Origin: Niastella soli
GTDB lineage: Bacteria > Bacteroidota > Bacteroidia > Chitinophagales > Chitinophagaceae
NCBI RefSeq assembly: GCF_017742245.1
Contig: NZ_JAGHKO010000001.1
Coordinates: 2,757,061-2,821,060, forward strand
Direction: 5' to 3'
DNA: 64,000 nucleotides
Positions 61,901-64,000 of the stretch are shown here, in pieces (the first letter of the stretch is position 1; the number at the start of each line of letters is the position of its first letter). The position numbers and the translations under genes were made by a program. The notes beneath the pieces are model-generated. The model was not told the origin of the DNA. It saw only the letters and a list, made by a program, of their open reading frames with translations, and made no database searches.

Positions 61901-64000
61901 ATCTGGATGCCAAAACCACCTCTTTCATTTTCCGTTACCGGCATCTCAAATGAACGGCTGTTCTTATTCAGGGTGAAATAGCTGCTGTTTGTAACATTGT
62001 CTTTCTTATTCACCTGATGAATGATAAACACATCATCCAGGGTAGTGCTTACCTGGTAGGTGACTTTTTCGCCGGGTTCCACTGACGTGTTACCCGTTTC
62101 AATACCGCCAGATGCCAACGGACTAACAATTGCCTGGTTGTATACCTGTACATACCGGATGTCTTTTACTTCCTCGCCATACTTGTCTTTGGTAATGGCT
62201 TCCACAGCATACCAGCCGGGGGTTATGGACGAATGATCGAGGATAAATGGCTGGGTGTTAGAGGTGGTGTCGGTTTTTTCTGCCACCTTTTGTTCCTTTG
62301 CCCATTTAGCGGGATCATTTTCATCTTTATATACATCATAAGGGAACAGGCTGTAGAATTCATCTTGTGTTAGTACATACTGATCGGGTTGGTGCCAAAG
62401 ACGCTCTCTGAATAGGCGCTCCGGCATTTTCAGTTTGTGAACAGAAACCGTAACCGTTGCTTTTTCAAACAGGTTGTTCAGGTTGGTACTGGTAAGACGG
62501 ATCTTGTTCAGGCTGTCGGCATGAATTTTCTTTGGAAGGTCCAGGTTTAATTTCAAAGCCTGGTAAGCCACCGATACGCTGGTATTGCCGCTTCTTGTTT
62601 CGCCGGCTACATCGGTAACATCAACTGTTACTTCGTAATCGAAGGTGGGTTGACTGCTCTTGGCAATAGCGTTATCAGGCAATGCCTTAAAAGTGAGCTT
62701 GAATTCTCCTTTGGCATCGGTGGTTATTTCGCCGTGTGCTATCTCCATATTTTCCTCGCCACGGGGTGGCCAGATCATTTTGCTGTAACCGCCATAAAAC
62801 CAAAAAGGCATATTGGTCCTGCGTACTACACGGTATTTAACGGTAGCGCCGTCGATGGTGTTGCCGGCATAAGCTTTGGCAATCCCATTCACGGTTATGT
62901 TTTCATTTAAACGATAGGTACCGGTTGGTTTGTTTACCTCCACCAGGAACTTGGGTCGTTTGTATTCTTCAACCGAAACATATTGATTTCCCTGAGCATT
63001 CAGATCCGCGATCCTGAACTGCCCATTCAGTAAACCGGTAGGGATGGTAAACTTACCCGAATAAGACCCATATTCATTGGTAGTAACAGGTATGGTATCT
63101 ATTTGCTGCCCATTGGCATCCGATAAAGTAATACTGGTCGAAAAATTGGGAACAACGGTGTTTTCTTTTGTCTTACTATTGGTGTTGATCACTATGCCCT
63201 TAAAGTAGATGGTTTGTCCGGGCCGGTAAATAGAACGGTCGGTAAACAGGAAAGCCGACTTAGTATTCCTTTCCTCCTCTTTTTCAAGGCTGCCATTATA
63301 AGTATAATTATAAATGTAATCCTCCAGGTACAAATGGTCATTACCATGAGTTATTTCCAGCTTGAAATTATGTTCATTATTGTTTTGGGAGGGTTCAAGC
63401 TTTATATACCCATGTTCATCGGTAACACCATTTTGTCCTTTGCCGGTAGTGTATTTGCGTTTGTTATAATCATAGGAGCGGTACCAAACCTGTACTTTAG
63501 CACTTGCAAGTGGCTGGCCGGATTCCCGGTTTAAAATAAAATAATCGTTGTCTTTGTTGATGTAGGCAATGTTGGAAACATAGAAATATTGTACTGCCAG
63601 CAGGTTTTCAGTCAGGTTAAATTGATCGTTTACGCTGGCGATAAGTGCATATTCACCTATAGGCAAAGCGTCTACTTTTATTTCTGCTGAATGTTTCTGG
63701 TAGTCTTTGGTATCGGGCAAAGTTTGTCTGAATCTTTGAACGGCAGATAAGGCCAGCAGTTTTTTCCAGTACTCATCATCCCAGCTGTTTGTTCCAATCT
63801 GTTCACGTGTTTTGGGGTCCATTTTTACCACCTTGAAATTTATGGTGGTAAAATTCCGGTAAGAAATAAGGGTGCGAAAAGGTTGACCGGGCACATTTAC
63901 CTTTTCGGCTTGCAAATTCAATTGACGAGCCAGTATTTCCTGCCGCAGGTTATTGCAGTTTGCTTTTCCTTCGCTGCTGTCTTTCTGGGCAATTACTTTA
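58939..64000 (-). CDS. Alpha-2-macroglobulin family protein, C-terminal part (5' end outside window)
   Basis: The frame stays open to the right edge, so at least 1686 residues are seen and the start is outside. It has repeated MG-type beta-sandwich domains with an MG2-like part (FTDRSIYRPGQTIYFKGIVI), a bait-like region rich in Pro/Ala, and a C-terminal alpha-helical thioester domain with YPYDCAEQTFNRYYA. CAEQ is the CxEQ thioester motif. Bacterial members trap proteases at the envelope or periplasm. No penicillin-binding protein 1C gene, a frequent partner, lies in the window. Confidence 0.93.
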   Translation of the reverse strand, partial: KVIAQKDSSEGKANCNNLRQEILARQLNLQAEKVNVPGQPFRTLISYRNFTTINFKVVKMDPKTREQIGTNSWDDEYWKKLLALSAVQRFRQTLPDTKDYQKHSAEIKVDALPIGEYALIASVNDQFNLTENLLAVQYFYVSNIAYINKDNDYFILNRESGQPLASAKVQVWYRSYDYNKRKYTTGKGQNGVTDEHGYIKLEPSQNNNEHNFKLEITHGNDHLYLEDYIYNYTYNGSLEKEEERNTKSAFLFTDRSIYRPGQTIYFKGIVINTNSKTKENTVVPNFSTSITLSDANGQQIDTIPVTTNEYGSYSGKFTIPTGLLNGQFRIADLNAQGNQYVSVEEYKRPKFLVEVNKPTGTYRLNENITVNGIAKAYAGNTIDGATVKYRVVRRTNMPFWFYGGYSKMIWPPRGEENMEIAHGEITTDAKGEFKLTFKALPDNAIAKSSQPTFDYEVTVDVTDVAGETRSGNTSVSVAYQALKLNLDLPKKIHADSLNKIRLTSTNLNNLFEKATVTVSVHKLKMPERLFRERLWHQPDQYVLTQDEFYSLFPYDVYKDENDPAKWAKEQKVAEKTDTTSNTQPFILDHSSITPGWYAVEAITKDKYGEEVKDIRYVQVYNQAIVSPLASGGIETGNTSVEPGEKVTYQVSTTLDDVFIIHQVNKKDNVTNSSYFTLNKNSRSFEMPVTENERGGFGIQIAFVKHNRFYSDDQTFLVPYTNKELTIGYETFRDKTLPGSEEKWKVKISGYKGDKVAAEMLTAMYDASLDQFKPQAWDKPSLYASYNSGRRWESNTCFTTVQSLENNKFVQLAEFVSKNYDALMDLPEHLVFAFKSSRDDVRMKKESAKIAAAPQMAAARPGVPVEQNKIIEGEAAGYNNLSFDSASAVPVEDQAAVNNAPGATVQVRTNLNETAFFFPDLHTDANGNIEFSFTMPEAVTQWKWMSLAHTKELAFGMDTKTIVTQKDLMVQPNAPRFLREGDHMNFSGKIANLTDKEITGQVQLQLIDATTNQSVDGWFHNVMPNQYFTVPAKQSVPVSFNIEIPFQYNKPVTYRLIAQAGNMSDGEEATLPVVSNRMLVTESLPLPVRGNGTKSFTFDKLVKSGSSETLNNHSLTVEFTTNPAWYAVQALPYLMEYPYDCAEQTFNRYYANALATSIANASPKVKEIFERWKTTDTTALMSNLQKNAELKSVLLEETPWVMQAKNEAQQKKNIALLFDLVRMSNEETKAIAKLHELQSSNGGFVWFKGGPDDRYMTQYIMTGVGHLKKLKVNTSNDLLDDMVKKALPYLDERIKEDYEYMLKHNKGKEDSEYISTLHIQYLYMRSFFPETGVPGGVFKAYNYFRKQSQKFWVKQSRYMQGMIALSLFRTGDVQTANNIVKSIKENAIHNEEMGMYWKEFTGGYYWYQSPIEIQSLLIETFSEVTKDMAAVNDMKLWLLKQKQTQNWRTTRATADACYALLLQGSDLLTNTPDVTIDLGNTAVLSKDQQQEAGTGYFKKVFDESQVKPEMGNIKVTVSSTNADNKAAAWGAVYWQYFENLDKITPSATPLQLTKKLFIEKNTDHGPVLQPVNEGQTLKVGDKVKVRIELRVDRAMEYVHMKDMRAACMEPVNVISQFKWQGGLGYYETTKDASTNFFFGQLPKGTYVFEYPLFVTHTGTFSNGITTIQCMYAPEFTSHSEGVRVNVE

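Overview
The window looks like a chromosomal segment of a Bacteroidota member, most likely the Chitinophagaceae. The reasons are: several outer-membrane beta-barrels of Bacteroidota type, a type IX secretion (T9SS) tail-like protein, a DUF6089 protein, few Shine-Dalgarno sequences, TTTG / TAnnTTTG promoters, and AT-rich intergenic DNA with heptamer-phased inverted repeats. I see no tRNA, rRNA, CRISPR array, prophage or insertion sequence. The family placement is inference; no search was run.

Region 1 (1-11.3 kb) is a branched-chain amino acid locus: leuA (5' end outside the window), leuB, then ilvE-ilvD-ilvB-methyltransferase-ilvN-ilvC-ilvA. Upstream of ilvE is an unannotated attenuator: a 33-residue leader peptide with the run IIIIVVVVVI, an antiterminator arm in its last codons, and an intrinsic terminator. 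Region 2 (11.3-22.1 kb) is nitrogen assimilation: gltB, gltD, amt and a porin, after a 1.7 kb non-coding stretch holding a degenerate ~72-bp tandem array and heptamer repeats.

Region 3 (22.2-34.4 kb) is an aspartate-family locus. ppc (minus strand) supplies oxaloacetate and diverges from thrA-thrB-thrC. thrA is preceded by a threonine-rich leader peptide. Convergent to thrC lies a minus-strand operon (cystathionine synthase/lyase, a QueF-like protein lacking the catalytic Cys, and a second homoserine dehydrogenase) behind a SAM-I riboswitch with a Bacteroidota promoter. The two homoserine dehydrogenases are thus placed under threonine-type and SAM-type control.

Region 4 (34.4-48.2 kb) is mostly minus strand: three tandem outer-membrane barrels, an OmpA-like lipoprotein, a T9SS tail-like protein, a DUF6089 protein, an ElaA-like acetyltransferase, rarA, a lipoprotein hydrolase, a small membrane protein and aspS. 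uvrA and a deoxyribonucleotidase lie on plus.

Region 5 (48.4-57.3 kb) is the least ordinary part. Two MtfA-like metallopeptidases precede a tightly packed seven-gene operon: a SpeD homologue with Ser at the catalytic Cys position, a DUF4178 zinc-ribbon membrane protein, an unannotated 51-residue membrane protein, DUF350, a membrane-fused aminopropyltransferase, a Tat/lipoprotein flavoprotein, and a multi-pass membrane protein translationally coupled to it. This looks like an envelope-associated polyamine system. The window ends with minus-strand genes for a small membrane protein, a DAO-family oxidoreductase and a large alpha-2-macroglobulin-like protein that runs off the right edge.
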